Of a stretch of DNA of 64,000 bases, positions 11,396-23,845 are shown piece by piece. The stretch is taken from NCBI GenBank assembly GCA_012932295.1, contig JAAONU010000009.1, positions 6,799,535 to 6,863,534 on the forward strand, read 5' to 3'. Below the pieces are notes generated by a model that searched no databases, was not told where the DNA came from, and saw only the letters and a program-made list of their open reading frames with translations. Source of the stretch: Cyclina sinensis. Its lineage: Eukaryota > Mollusca > Bivalvia > Venerida > Veneridae. Each line of letters starts with the position of its first letter. The stretch's first letter is position 1. Made by a program: the position numbers and the translations under genes.

Positions 11396-12940
11396 CCGTC
11401 TCATATTCTTTATTGTGCTCACAACTAACAACTATGCCGGTATAACGAATACAGTCCGAATCTTGATGAAACAGATTTACCGTAATTTTCCTCTCGAAAG
11501 ATCACTTCTGGTAATGAAGACCATGATTCGTAATGTCATTTATAAATGCAATGATTGGTAATGATTATAAAGGCAGTGGTGGTGCGTAAACAGGAGAAAT
11601 AAAACGTAACAAAAGGCCGGAATATTAATTGAATTTGAACGGAAAATCTTCAGGTTTTCAGCAAAGAAGGTAATAAAAAAATCTAGTTTTTGAATTCTTG
11701 GATATAGTTATATCACCCTTGCTTGACGGCATGGGTGATATAAAAACTAGGCCGGTAATATATCTACATTCTACAAACGATTTCAAAAAGTAAGTAACAA
11801 ATAATCAACTGCATTAAACAAAATCTAACAGTTCTGAAACAAAATATTTAAGATACAAACATACGAAATATTTCTTGTAGAGTTCCACTCATCATTTACA
11901 CTAGATGCTACTTAATTTCAAAACAATCGTTCCAACTGTGTTTTATTTTCCGTGGAGTAAGGTAGTTGTTAACAAGGCCCAGTGGAAACAAGGGTATGTG
12001 TGCGTGTTGCGGGTGCGAGGTTTGGTTATTTAAGTTATGAGTATTCAAATATCAACAAAAATTTACAGGCTTTCCTTTTCCGCCAGTTCTAACAAAATAT
12101 ACATGTAAGGACACAAAAACATGCGAGAAAACGTACTCTTGACTGTCACTATCAAGACAAAGTTCTCTAAACAATCCTTATATCTAATAAAAAACATCAT
12201 CTTTTAGATCCAGTGGTACTCTGGATTGCTATGGAACAATGTCAAAATTTATATCTGTGCGTGACAAACGTAATGACGTATATCTGTGCGTGACAAATGC
12301 AATAACGTATATATGTGCGTGACAAATGTAATAATCCATATTTATTAATTACATATTTAAAACATCTGGAAAAAGAACATCATCTACCTAGTTGACGTCA
12401 TAATTTTAAGCAAATCGGAGAAAATAAATGAATAATTATTGATATGTTCCTTATTTTTTACCTGTATAGAATGATTTGTCCCTTTCTTCAGGTGTTGTGG
12501 TGCGTGCTGCAGAACGAAAAGGACATTACTGGTATGTTTCCCAGTAGCCACAAAGAAAACTTGACGCAAATCTTTAAGTGAAAACAACATTATATAGGCA
12601 ACCAATATCAGCCTAACGAAATAAACTGGCATAGTGGCAGTAATCAGCCATCATGGTATCGGGTTATTAGCAATACTATTTGATATCGATGGCGATGTTG
12701 CCAAATATTTCACATAGTGCATTGTGTCTGGAAAGATCAGGTGTGAGACGCTGCAAATCAATGGTACCTTTAATTTTATCTGGTACATTTTCTGAAACAG
12801 AGTGAGGAAACATTCGTTGGCATGTAAACATGTCCCAATAAACATTAACACCTTTTTGCATAATGAGTGAAACAGATTTCATTACAAAACATTATAATGT
12901 TATAGTTAATATATATTGGATGAGGCCAATCACGTGATGT

Positions 12941-12970
12941 GAGAGAGAGAGAGAGAGGGTGATATCTTAA

Positions 12971-13006
<36 letters not shown>
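12941..13006. repeat. (GA)n microsatellite, copy A
   Basis: Two runs of ga dinucleotides are separated by a short spacer. The same site in copy B (19456-19509) and copy C (about 26929-26950) also carries GA runs of different length, so the site is polymorphic between the duplicates. Confidence 0.9.
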
Positions 13007-13010
<4 letters not shown>

Positions 13011-13634
13011 CTTAATAAAAGCGAGACGACAAATAACCTCTAAACACTTCTACACAATCATAAAACAAATGCGATTTGAATAAATAACCTCTGAACAAAA
13101 GCCATCTACTAAACAATTCATGGAATAAACCATAAACGAATTTCAAATACAGCCTTATATAGGTTTTAGTTAACAAAGAAATCATTTCTGTTTCAGATTA
13201 AAGCGCAGAAATTAAAGATAATACATATTAAAGTTCTAAGCCCAAAATTCCTCCTAACGTTAATTTCATAAAAGAACGAGGTCACATACAAATCTGATCT
13301 TAAGTACAGATAGGTTGGTGTAAAAAATTTAACAACATTCAGCCATATACGAAAAATATATTCAACTAAACAACAACATTCTGCAAACTAAAATTCCCTG
13401 TTACAGGAAATGTTGAAAACAACTGATACATTAATAAAAGTGCGCACACGTGTATTAAATAAACCTTATAATAACAAATCTCTGCCATCTTCTGAAATGG
13501 TACTTTTTCCAATTGCATCGTTTTCAAACATGCAAAGGGCAGTTTTTGTTTGCATTTTTTGTACATTTTTACAGCTGCGACGGATAACTTTGAAGAATGA
13601 AGGGTGATAACCTTGTATTTTATTCGGATTGCAA

Positions 13635-13855
13635 CATCTGTATATCTTCTTGTGCACTAACATATCTGTATATCTTCTTGTGATAATACATATCTGTATA
13701 TTTTTTTGCACTTATATATCTGTATATCTTCTTGTGTACTTACTTATCTGTATATCTTCTTGTGCACTTACTTATCTGTATATCTTCTTGTGCACTTACT
13801 TATCTGTATATCTTCTTGTGCACTTACTTATCTGTATATCTTCTTGTGGACCCTA
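13635..13855. repeat. 28-bp minisatellite 3' of GPCR copy A
   Basis: About eight copies of a 28-bp unit containing ctgtatatcttcttgtgcac. Copies B and C contain this sequence only once (near 20372 and 27970), so the array expanded after the duplication. The small open frames here (13629-13984) come from the array. Confidence 0.9.
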
Positions 13856-13922
13856 GGTGTATTTGCTGACCCAGCAAATAATTTCGTACACGAAACAACA
13901 ACAACAACACCTTATCGTAAGC

Positions 13923-14978
13923 TCACGATCTTGCCCTTGACGTGGTCTGAAGCGGTCTCTGAAAAGACGATCTGGCAATATTAACAATCCGCTTCCATTC
14001 ATTCTTAAACAATGTGCCACTCACAAAGTAGAAAAAGAAGTTAAAAGAAAAGTTACACCACACTAATATGTTCACTATAGCCGTTGCTAGTTGCCATTTT
14101 GCAAAACTTTCTTCAGTATGCTCTGTTATTTGCCCTCTTAGCATAAAATAGATGCACCACGGCGTTGTTGTTAAAACGTAAAACACGCTTAAAATAAAGA
14201 GCATCTTCGCCGACGACTTTCTCCTTATACTTTCACCAGGGTGGGTGGAGGGATTTACACGGGCTAGGCCTTTACGCCGAAGAAGAAGAACCACAACAAT
14301 GTTTATATTCCCGAAGATAATAATACCTGCGGGTATCAAATTGTAAAGCGTTAGAACAATTATATTCCAGTAATGAAAATAGAAATTTCCATATTCAACT
14401 GAACTGAAGGAACATTTGAACGGCAACAGCGGAGTTGTACCATTCTGTTCGGCATTTTTGCCACCATAAAGGTCATTGTGACGGAACCCAAAGATCATGT
14501 GACTGTTCAACCCAGCTATGACAAAAACCACACATAAAGAAGCAATAAGAGTGTTCCTTGGACTTAGTATCTTTTTCTAGAAAACTGGCGCCTTTGTCAA
14601 CAGTGTCCTTTCTATTGTCAAGAGAACAAGAATCCAAGTAGAAACGGAACCGGCAGTCAAGGCTAAATACCACCTGAACCGGCATATAACCGGGGACAGG
14701 TCTACAAGCCGTATCCCATTTATGCTCAGCAAAGTGTCAGGTACCAAAGCTGTCCACAACACTTTTAGTTCCGATATGGCAAGGATCAGTAAAAAAGATG
14801 TAGTTGAATATTTCCTAAGCTGCTTTCTTGATAAAATTGTCATATTAAGAATATTCCCAGAAGTTCCGATCACCAGTAAGCCGAATGGTATAATCCTCCA
14901 TAGCCAATAAGCTATTAGGCATTCTGTAAGATATCTAGGCCCGCAATCTCCCAAAAAGTAATAATGTGGTTTAGTCAT
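13923..14978 (-). pseudogene. Class A GPCR, copy A, broken by an in-frame stop
   Basis: This is a single-exon receptor of 351 codons, the same length as the intact copy at 28111-29166, with no frameshift. Codon 134, serine (TCA) in copies B and C, is TAG here (14577-14579), right after TKAPVF in the second intracellular loop. Translation would end after TM3. The start region MTKPHYYFLG, TM1 motif GNILN, TIER in the DRY position, the ECL2 cysteine and the C-terminal NFFFY motif are all preserved. The loss therefore looks recent, unless the stop is read through. The first half matches copy B almost perfectly. The second half matches copy C better (see findings). The ligand is unknown; the receptor looks peptide-type by general architecture. 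Confidence 0.88.
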
Positions 14979-15837
14979 CTCATCAAGATCCGAAAAAATG
15001 CTATCGAAGCTATCTTTTTAATATCATTCGCTTCACCACAAAGCAAAAGCAACCGCATATATCAAATAAATGTTTTATAAATGAAAACATTATATGGTTT
15101 TAGGCATGTTAACATCTGACACAAAAATGTCAACCGTTTTCTATTCTTCAAGACTGAACTAATGTAAAGTTGAAATCTGTGTGAGTAAAAAGTATCATTA
15201 GACTAAATAAATGTCAAATATCCTTCAAATATTTCATGATCTCCATTCTTTACATGACTCAAACGCTTTTCTAACACGATGTTTTTAAAGATTTTGCAGG
15301 CGTAAACTTAAACTTCCTCGTTAAAACAATGCTGTTGATTGTTTCACTGGCGTTCATGTAATATTTTTCATCCTTTGTACAATTTCTCTGTTTTCTCTCT
15401 ACACAAATGAATAATGCACACGTTTTGTTTGTCAGTTAGCCGCTTTCTTCTTTTTTTCCCTTTTTTTCTTTCGTTTTTGAAGGTTACCGTTTAAGAAGAG
15501 GGTACAACTAGCAAAAATAGTTTAATGAAATGAATAAAATGTAAAAAAGTATTAGGAATTCCTCTCATTTTAGTGCAATTTAAGCTATCGCGCTTCAAGG
15601 ATTTTTCCCGCTTTGCAATGCGCGTTTATATAGCATAAAACGCACCACAAACAATAATCATTACTTAATGAAAAACAAAGTCATGCGATAAAAATATCAA
15701 GTTGTTTATTATTCAAAATTGTCCTGACACTTCTTCAGACATTGTATCTGAAAACATGCTTTGAATATTGAAAGCTCGAGTTTACGTCAAAGAAACAATT
15801 GAGTGATTGACAAACATCACGAAGAAAAAGTATGTTT

Positions 15838-16390
15838 ATGCTCACTGAAGGGAGAGCATATAGTCGCCGCTTTGTCCGTCCGTATGTCTGTCCGTCCGTC
15901 CGCATTTTTTTGTCCGGGACATAACTCTGAAACTACAAGAAGTATCAACAAGAAACTTTGTAGGTAGATAGATCTTATTGAGTAGAAGTGCAATGCATAA
16001 GAACCGTAACTCTGTATTGCCTATTTTTTAGTTATTGCCCTTTGTTCATTTTTACACTTTGAACTTTGTATGGGATATAACTCTGAAACTGCAAGAGGTA
16101 TCAAGAAGAACCTTTGTAGGTAGATTGTCCGTCCGTATGTCCGTCCGTATGTTTGTATGTCCGTCCGTCCTTCCATCCGCATTTTCTTGTCCGGGACATA
16201 ACTCTGAAACTACAAGAAGTATCAACAAGAAACTTCGTAGGTAGATATATCTTATTGAGTAGAAGTGCAATGCATAAGAACCGTAACTCTGCATTGCCTA
16301 ATTTTTGAGTTATTGTCCTTTGTTCATTTTTACACTTTGAACTTTGTCCGGGACATAACTCTGAAACTACAAGAGGTGTCAAAAGCCTCT
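15838..16390. repeat. Internally repeated block with gtccgtccg motifs, copy A
   Basis: The block containing gggacataactctgaaactac, then gaaactttgtaggtagat, then a taagaaccgtaactctg-type stretch recurs three times with changes, separated by gtccgtccgtatg-rich linkers. It matches 23295-23845 in copy B nearly base for base. The open frames on both strands here are artefacts of the repeat. Confidence 0.75.
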
Positions 16391-17879
16391 GATTTACCTG
16401 TCACCAGCCTACATCAGTGACCATGACACTGTCTGGATAGGACTGCCGCTGTCTGAGTTGATAGAAAAATAAGGAATAAAATGGTTACTGTCTTACATTC
16501 TTCATTGCTGTTTAAACAGTTTTAACCTTTTTCAGCAACTACCAATAACGTAATATCTTTATGCTGAATTTGGCAAAGACTTTATGGATACACTATTCTG
16601 TGTCCAAAACCTATTCGGGGAGCATAACCCGGTTCGACCGGCTCTTGTAAAGAAAAATGTCAAGAAATTTCTTAATTTAACGATACAATTTTACTAATGT
16701 ATAAGACAGTTCATTTCTGAGTCCGCGTGGGAGCTTTTCTGAAACTGAGTTCGCATGGGATCATTTTCGTTTTACTAAAATCTGCATTTGACGCAAAAAT
16801 AGCCAAACTAAAGCAGTGAATTAGCTGAACAACAATCGGGTTTGCTTTTGTTGCATGGACAATGCTGCACATTGGTTTCTATCATAATATTATTAACGTA
16901 GCTTTTTTTACCCGAGTCCTCCCGGGAGCATCTATAAATAAACGTTTCACCCGTTTTTAGGACTAAATGAGAATGCTATACTATAAAAATTCTTGAAGTA
17001 ATTACGAAGCAGACAACTAATCTTCGGTGCACAACAATTTTTGTGTAAATCTACAGATTTCTTATCGAAAAAGACCATCTTACATTTCAAGTGTCATATT
17101 GCTGAAAAAAAAACGGTCGGCATTGAAGAATAGAACAAGTCCGCGATGACGTAGAATCCCATTATTGAGACCGGTAGATATCTTTTTTTTAATATATTGA
17201 AATAAACTGAAAAACCTTTTCATGTGTATAAGCGAATGTGCTTTGTTGATATCCTCAAAGCTGCTTATACATGCTCCCACGAGGACTCAGTGTCAGAAAA
17301 ATTGTAGCACGTTGGCTGCATTTTTTTTTCAGTATCTGAACCTGCCTGTAATGTTGCAAATTTTACACCGTCGGTATCAGTGGCAGAAATCAGCAAAAAT
17401 CTGCCAAGTTGATTTCCAAAGAAAGCTAGACGAAATACGGAGTGGAAAGTAAGTCTTTGGTAGAACAAGTCCATAAATCGAAATTTACAAGCTGAAATCA
17501 GACTCAAACCAGGGTTTCCGATTCCAGTAAATGATGTAGAAACTAAAGAATTACTGAATTATTGGATGCAAAGATACAATATTGTATCAAATAACATTAG
17601 AAAGGCCGAATGTTGACCTTGATTGTAATTCATCTCACAACAACTGTGGTAATCTCACTATCCTGAAATTTGAATGTTGTGCTAGCATTACATTTGACAT
17701 TCGACATTCAGATTTTGAAATCTTAAAAAAATGAATGTTGTGATTACAATAATACTATGAATTAATTATTTTGTTACCCTTCCACAAAAATTACAGTATT
17801 CTGATTGGTCATTGAACCATAATTGATATACGAGCAAGGCAAGTTATAAACGTTACGAGTTTCACCGTCTTATTATATC

Positions 17880-18140
17880 TATTTAAATTTATTTATCTGT
17901 GGTATCGGTTACCCAAATGACGCCCCAACCCCTGCTATTTACATTGTGGGGGATAGTGCAAGATAAGCATCCCATTCCAGAGACAACCCTGATTCTTTTC
18001 CATGTTCAGTCATGGGACCTCGGTTTAACGTCTCATACAAAAATAAATTAGCAATGTCAGTGGAGGAGCGGGGTGTCGAACTAGCAACCCTGGATTACCA
18101 GTACCACATTGCTACTGAGCCGCTCCTTTAAATTCTTCCC
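17880..18140 (-). repeat. tRNA-headed SINE in copy B
   Basis: Same family and same position within the duplicated segment as 11090-11395 and 25338-25600. The head region reads gtggaggagcggggtgtcga. The B-box-like block is degraded. Confidence 0.8.
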
Positions 18141-19455
18141 CGTCTAGGGTCCTGTTGTATAATATAGAATACAGAGAGGTGCGTTTACGGTTCGCAGTTA
18201 TGGCAAAGCGTTATCAGTTTTGATGACACGTTTTTCAAAAATATATTAATAATTTGCTCACAACAAATAACAATCCCGGTATAACAAATATAGTCCAAAA
18301 TTTTATAAATAAATAATTCAGTGATTTTTTTATTGGCATAACTATTTATTGGTATTGCTCAAGTGTTTTTTTTTTTCGTCCCGTTCAATTTTACGCAAGT
18401 ACTTCTGGTAATTAATGCCATCTATAAAGGCAATGATACGTAAACAGGAGAATTAAAATGTGCAGTAACAAAAGGCCGAATTGATAATTAAATTTGAACG
18501 GATAATCTTCAAGTTTTCAACAAGGAAAGGTAACAAACGTTTTTAGCTTTTGAAGTGGTATACGTTGAGATATTACCGTCCAAGATGTATTATCGCCCTC
18601 GTCTGACGGCATGGGTGATATAAAACCAAGGCCGGTAATATATCTACATTCTACAAACGATTTCAAAAAGTAAATAACAAATAATTAACTGCATTAAACA
18701 ATATCTAACAGTTCCAAAACAATATGTATGAAATACAAACAAAACTTATTATAGAGTTCCGCGCACCATTTAAACTAGGTGTTACTTAATTTCATTTCGT
18801 TCTAACTTTTTCTTGGGGTAAGCTAGTTTCTAACAAGGCCCAATGGTAAAAGTTACAATGTATGAGACAATGTCAAAACGTATAACTTTGCGTGACAAAT
18901 GTGAGATCGAAGATGATAAATTAATTATAGTTGATATGCTCCTAGTGTTTTCTTCTGTACCAAACAATGGCTGATTTGTGCCCGTATCTTCAACGTGTTC
19001 TGGTGCGAGCTCAAAAGCGAAAAAGGACATAACCGATATGTTTCCCAGTAGCCACAAAGAACGCAACCCTAAAAGACAACATTCTAAAGGCGATGTATAT
19101 CTCCTGGATAGACAGAGGTGAGCAAAATCAACCGTTACAGTGGCAGTAATTAGCCATCATGGTGTCGAGTTTGTAGCAATATCATTTGATATCTATAGCG
19201 TTGCTGTCAAATATTTCTCATGGCTTATTGTGTCTGGAAAGGTAAATTAATCAATGGTAGCTGTGTTTAATTCTATCAAAAACATTTTCTGACATAGAGT
19301 GAGAAAATTCGTTGGTATATAAAAAGGTCCCTCTGATTATTAAACACCTGTTTGCATAATGATTTTATGTCTATACGAGTGTATTAGATTTCTTGAAAAG
19401 CATTATCACGATATAATTAATATATCTGAATGGTGTGAATCACGTGATATTAGTG

Positions 19456-19509
19456 TGAGAGAGAGAGAGGGGGGAGAGAGAGAGAGGGAGAGAGAGAGAG
19501 AGAGAGAGA
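19456..19509. repeat. (GA)n microsatellite, copy B
   Basis: Runs of ga interrupted by gggg, at the position equivalent to 12941-13006. Confidence 0.9.
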
Positions 19510-20514
19510 TCTTAATAAAAGCGATGTAGCAAATAACATCTAAACTTATCTACACAATCTTTAAACACTTATCATGTACACAATCTTTAAATAAATGCAA
19601 AGTGAACAAATAATCTCTAAACAAAAGCGGTTTAGTGAAAATTTCATGGAATGATCCGTAGCCGAATTTCAAATACAACCGTATTAAGGTATCAATCTAC
19701 AAAGAAAATAATAAAAAAAACTTCTGTTTCCTAAGCGTTCAGATAATACGTGCGCACAAGATAATAAAGATTATAGATAATACATGTATGTCAAAGTTCT
19801 AAGCCCGTAATGGCAAGTTCAAATTTGCTCAGTGAATTTTGCCAGGGACACCCACAGCCCTACTTCTTGGTAATAGAACTAGCCAGAACTCCATAAAGTA
19901 CTCAGTCGGAGAAGATATAAGATAAGCAACTTACTCCACACTCGATGTTAAAAAATGAGTTTTATATAATCTAAGTTATTTTATGTTCACTTTAGTTTAG
20001 GCAATTTATGAGAAATAGATATAGGAAAATGAGCAAAAGAAATGTTCAACAATTGTTAACTGACGTAAACTTCATAAAAGTTTGCATCCAAATCTGATCT
20101 AAAGTACAGTTAGGCTGGTGATTAAAAATTAACAACATCCAGTCATATACGAAAAAAACACCTTTCAACTTTACATCAATAAAGAAAATGTTTAAATGCA
20201 AAACAAATTTTCTTTTTTTAGAAAATGCGAAAATCAAATGATACACTAAACAGTTTGCACATTTTTATCAAATAAACCTCAGTAATCACAAATCTCCGGC
20301 AGATTTTATTCCTTTTTTTATATGTCGAATAACTTTGAAGACTGAAGGATGATATTGTTTGCGGCTTGGGTGATCTGTATATCTTCCTGTGCATTTTCAA
20401 CACACTTGTCTGAGTAAGTATAAATTTAGTTACCAGCGCAAAGTTTTAATCACCTTAAACGTATTTGCTGACCCAGCAAATAATTTCGCACGCGAAAAGC
20501 CCCTTGCCGTATGC

Positions 20515-21484
20515 TCACGATCTTGTCCTTGACGTGGTCTGAAGCGGTCTCTGAAAAGACGATCTGGCAATATTAACAATCCGCTTCCATTCATTCTTAA
20601 ACAATGCGCCACTCACAAAGTAGGAAAAGAAGTTAAAAGAAAAGTTACACCACAATAATATGTTCACTATAGCCGTTGCTAGTTGCCATTTTGCAAAACT
20701 TTCTTCAGTATGCTCTGTTATTTGCCCTCTTAGCATAAAATAGATGCACCACGGCGTTGTTGTCAAAACGTAAAACACGCTTAAAATAAAGAGCATCTTC
20801 GCCGACGACTTTCTCCTTATACTTTCACCAGAGTGGGTGGAGGGATTTACACGGGCTAGGCCTTTACGCCTAAGAAGAAGAACCACAACAGTGTTTATAT
20901 TCCCGATGATAATAATACCTGCGGGTATCAAATTGTAAAGCGTTAGAACAATTATATTCCAGTAATGAAAATAGAAATTTCCATATTCAACTGAACTGAA
21001 GGAACATTTGAACGGCAACAGGGAAGTTGTACCATTTTGTTCGGCATTTTTGCCACCATAAAGGTCATTGTGACGGAACCCAAAGATCATGTGACGGTTC
21101 AACCCAGCTATGACAAAAACAATACATAAAGAAGCAATAAGAGTGTTCCTTGGACTTAGTATCTTTTTTGAGAAAACTGGCGCCTTTGTCAACAGTGTCC
21201 TTTCTATTGTCAAGAGAACAAGAATCCAAGTAGAAACGGAACCGGCAGTCAAGGCTAAATACCACCTGAACCGGCATATAACCGGGGACAGGTCTACAAG
21301 CCGTATCCCATTTATGCTCAGCAAAGTGTCAGGTACCAAAGCTGTCCACAACACTATTAGCTCCGATATGGCAAGGATCAGTAAAAAAGATGTAGTTGAA
21401 TATTTCCTAAGCTGCTTTCTTGATAAAATTGTCATATTAAGAATATTCCCAGAAGTTCCGATCACCAGTAAGCCGAATGGTATA
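20515..21484 (-). pseudogene. Class A GPCR, copy B, 5' end lost to a transposon
   Basis: The frame is open from TM1 (IPFGLLVIGTSGNILN) to the C-terminus and has none of the internal stop of copy A. The first about 30 codons, with the ATG and promoter-proximal DNA, are replaced by the Tigger-like element at 21485-22547. Reading upstream into the element, a TAG is met within a few codons, and no ATG precedes TM1. The first in-frame ATG lies inside TM1 (NILNM). A working receptor is therefore unlikely unless an upstream exon is spliced on. Relative to the other copies it has private changes: N-R-H for N-S-H after TM4, IGNINT for FGNINI in TM5, and FFSYF for FFFYF in the NPxxY region. Confidence 0.88.
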
Positions 21485-22547
21485 CAGTATAACCTGCCCT
21501 AACGGTCACCTTATATCGGCGGTCACCTGGTGTCAACGGTCAATTCATGACGCTCCCGTCGAAAATCCTTCTAAATAACACGTTAATTAAACGGTCACCT
21601 TATGTCTGCGGCCAGCGGCCACACTAACTGCATTCAATTTGCCAAAATTCAACCCGATTTAGCGGTCACGTATTGTCTGCTCAAGGTGTGAATATATTTT
21701 GACAAGCCCTAGAATAAACGCTCGAAGGCAAACACGAGACAATACACAGTGCTTGAATGTATCAGTGTGTTAATTCGGCGACTATTTGTTTCGCATCCAT
21801 TATAATGTGATCTCATTAGGTGTTGAGAAGTTTGTTTTATAATTACAAAAGGTATTGATTTCAGCGGTTAACAGAAATTAAAATAAATATAAGCACCTTA
21901 CAAACATGCTTTTTAATTGACTCTATTTTTTAAATCTGTCACGGAGTAAATGAAAACGAACCTAAGTAATATTATGCTTTATTCTATATCTCGGCCCGTT
22001 TGGAGAACACCTTCTTGTGCGAATCATCCCGATTACGCGGAAGGGAAAGAACTCTTAATGAATGAATTTTCGTGATTCGCCTTCAAATCAAATCAACATT
22101 TATTTCTATCTTTTAAGAATGTTTTGTTACTTTCAAAGATAAAATGTAAACTTAGAACAAAGACATTTTCAAACATGCTGTTACTGAGGCGTACGTTACT
22201 TAAGATAGCACTTAAGGAACAAATGTTTTGACTATCTTGGAGTAAAGATGAGACCGCTCGTGCCGCGATTAGAAAGTCAGTGATAATAATGATGATAATG
22301 ATAATATCTAAAAGAATTTAAATGACTGCAAGATACTATTTGTATTGTATTTTTAACTTGAATTATCATATTAAAAAGTTAATGAAGATACAACAGTAGA
22401 TAGTTATGATTCTGAGTTCAAAGTAACCACATGCCTACTAGTACTTAAGAAAGCGAGCCAACATTACCCCTTAAATAGGCGGTCACCTTGCTTAAGCAGC
22501 CAAAATAACCGTTTCCCTTTGCTGGCTGCTTAAGTAAGGTTGGACTG
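21485..22547. mobile_element. Tc1/mariner-class, Tigger/pogo-like non-autonomous element
   Basis: The left end is CAGTATAACCTGCCCTAACG and the right end, reverse-complemented, is CAGTCCAACCTTACTTAAGC. Both abut a TA dinucleotide, the target used by Tc1/mariner elements. Internal ggtcacc blocks recur near the left end (cggtcacctt, cggtcacctgg), and aggcggtcacc appears near the right, as in Tigger/pogo terminal regions. At 1,063 bp with no transposase frame, it is non-autonomous. It occupies the start of GPCR copy B and is absent from copies A and C, so it arrived after the amplification. Confidence 0.78.
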
Positions 22548-23294
22548 TATGTTTTTAGGCATGTTAACATCGGACACAAAAATGTCAACCGTTTTCTATT
22601 CTTCAAGACTGAACTAATGTAAAGTTGAAATATGTGTGACTAAAAAGTATCATTAGACTAAATAAATGTCAAATATCCTTCAAATATTTCATGATCTCCA
22701 TTCTTTACATGACTCAAACGCTTTTCTAACACGATTTTTTTAAAGATTTTGCAGGCGTAAACTTAAACTTCCTCGTTAAAACAATGCTGTTGATTGTTTC
22801 ACTGGCGTTCATGTAATATTTTTCATCCTTTGTACAATTTCTCTGTTTTCTCTCTACACAAATGAATAATGCACACGTTTTGTTTGTCAGTTAGCCGCTT
22901 TCTTCTTTTTTTCCCTTTTTTTTTCTTTCGTTTTTGAAGGTTACCGTTTAAGAAGAGGGTACAACTAGCAAAAGTAGTTTAATGAAATGAATAAAATGTA
23001 AAAAAGTATTAGGAATTCCTCTCATTTTAGTGCAATTTAAGCTATCGCGCTTCAAGGATTTTTCCTGCTTTGCAATGCGCGTTTATATAGCATAAAACGC
23101 ACCACAAACAATAATCATTACTTAATGAAAAACAAAGTCATGCGATAAAAATATCAAGTTGTTTATTATTCAAAATTGTCCTGACACTTCTTCAGACATT
23201 GTATCTGAAAACATGCTTTGAATATTGAAAGCTCGCGTTTACGTCAAAGGAACAATTGAGTGATTGACAAACATCACGAAGAAAAAGTATTATT

Positions 23295-23845
23295 ATGCTC
23301 ACAGAAGGGAGAGCATATAGTCGCCGCTTTGTCCGTCCGTATGTCTGTCCGTCCGTCCGCATTTTCTTGTCCGGGACATAACTCTGAAACTACAAGAAGT
23401 ATCAACAAGAAACTTTGTAGGTAGATAGATCTTATTGAGTAGAAGTGCAATGCATAAGAAGCGTAACTCTGTGTTGCCTATTTTTTAGTTATTGCCCTTT
23501 GTTCATTTTTACACTTTGAACTTTGTATGGGATATAACTCTGAAACTGCAAGAGGTATCAACAAGAACCTTTGTAGGTAGATTGTCCGTCCGTATGTCCG
23601 TCCGTATGTTTGTATGTCCGTCCGTCCTTCCATCCGCATTTTCTTGTCCGGGACATAACTCTGAAACTACAAGAAGTATCAACAAGAAACTTCGTAGGTA
23701 GATATATCTTATTGAGTAGAAGTGCAATGCATAAGAAGCGTAACTCTGCATTGCCTAATTTTTGAGTTATTGTCCTTTGTTCATTTTTACACTTTGAACT
23801 TTGTCCGGGACATAACTCTGAAACTACAAGAGGTGTCAAAAGCCT
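23295..23845. repeat. Internally repeated block with gtccgtccg motifs, copy B
   Basis: Near-identical counterpart of 15838-16390, with the same three internal repeats and only scattered substitutions. Confidence 0.75.

Larger units (their letters stand above)
10990..17775. repeat. Tandem segmental duplication, copy A
   Basis: This segment aligns with copies B (17776-25235) and C (25236-29230). All three start at ccttccacaaaaattac, carry a SINE about 100 bp in, then about 2.5 kb of flank, then a minus-strand GPCR. The part after the GPCR (15095-17775) is almost identical to 22548-25235 in copy B. Three copies share a SINE, so the SINE predates the amplification. Boundaries are approximate to a few tens of bases. 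Confidence 0.9.

Noticed and set aside
16631..16639. GGTTCGACC box-B-like motif (also at 24088-24096)
   Set aside because: No box A or cloverleaf can be built around it. It sits in a duplicated non-coding block.
21065..21502. Open frames overlapping the GPCR copies on other frames and the opposite strand (similar ones at 14473-14910 and 28583-29098)
   Set aside because: They mirror the receptor frame, change with it between copies, and encode no recognisable domains.
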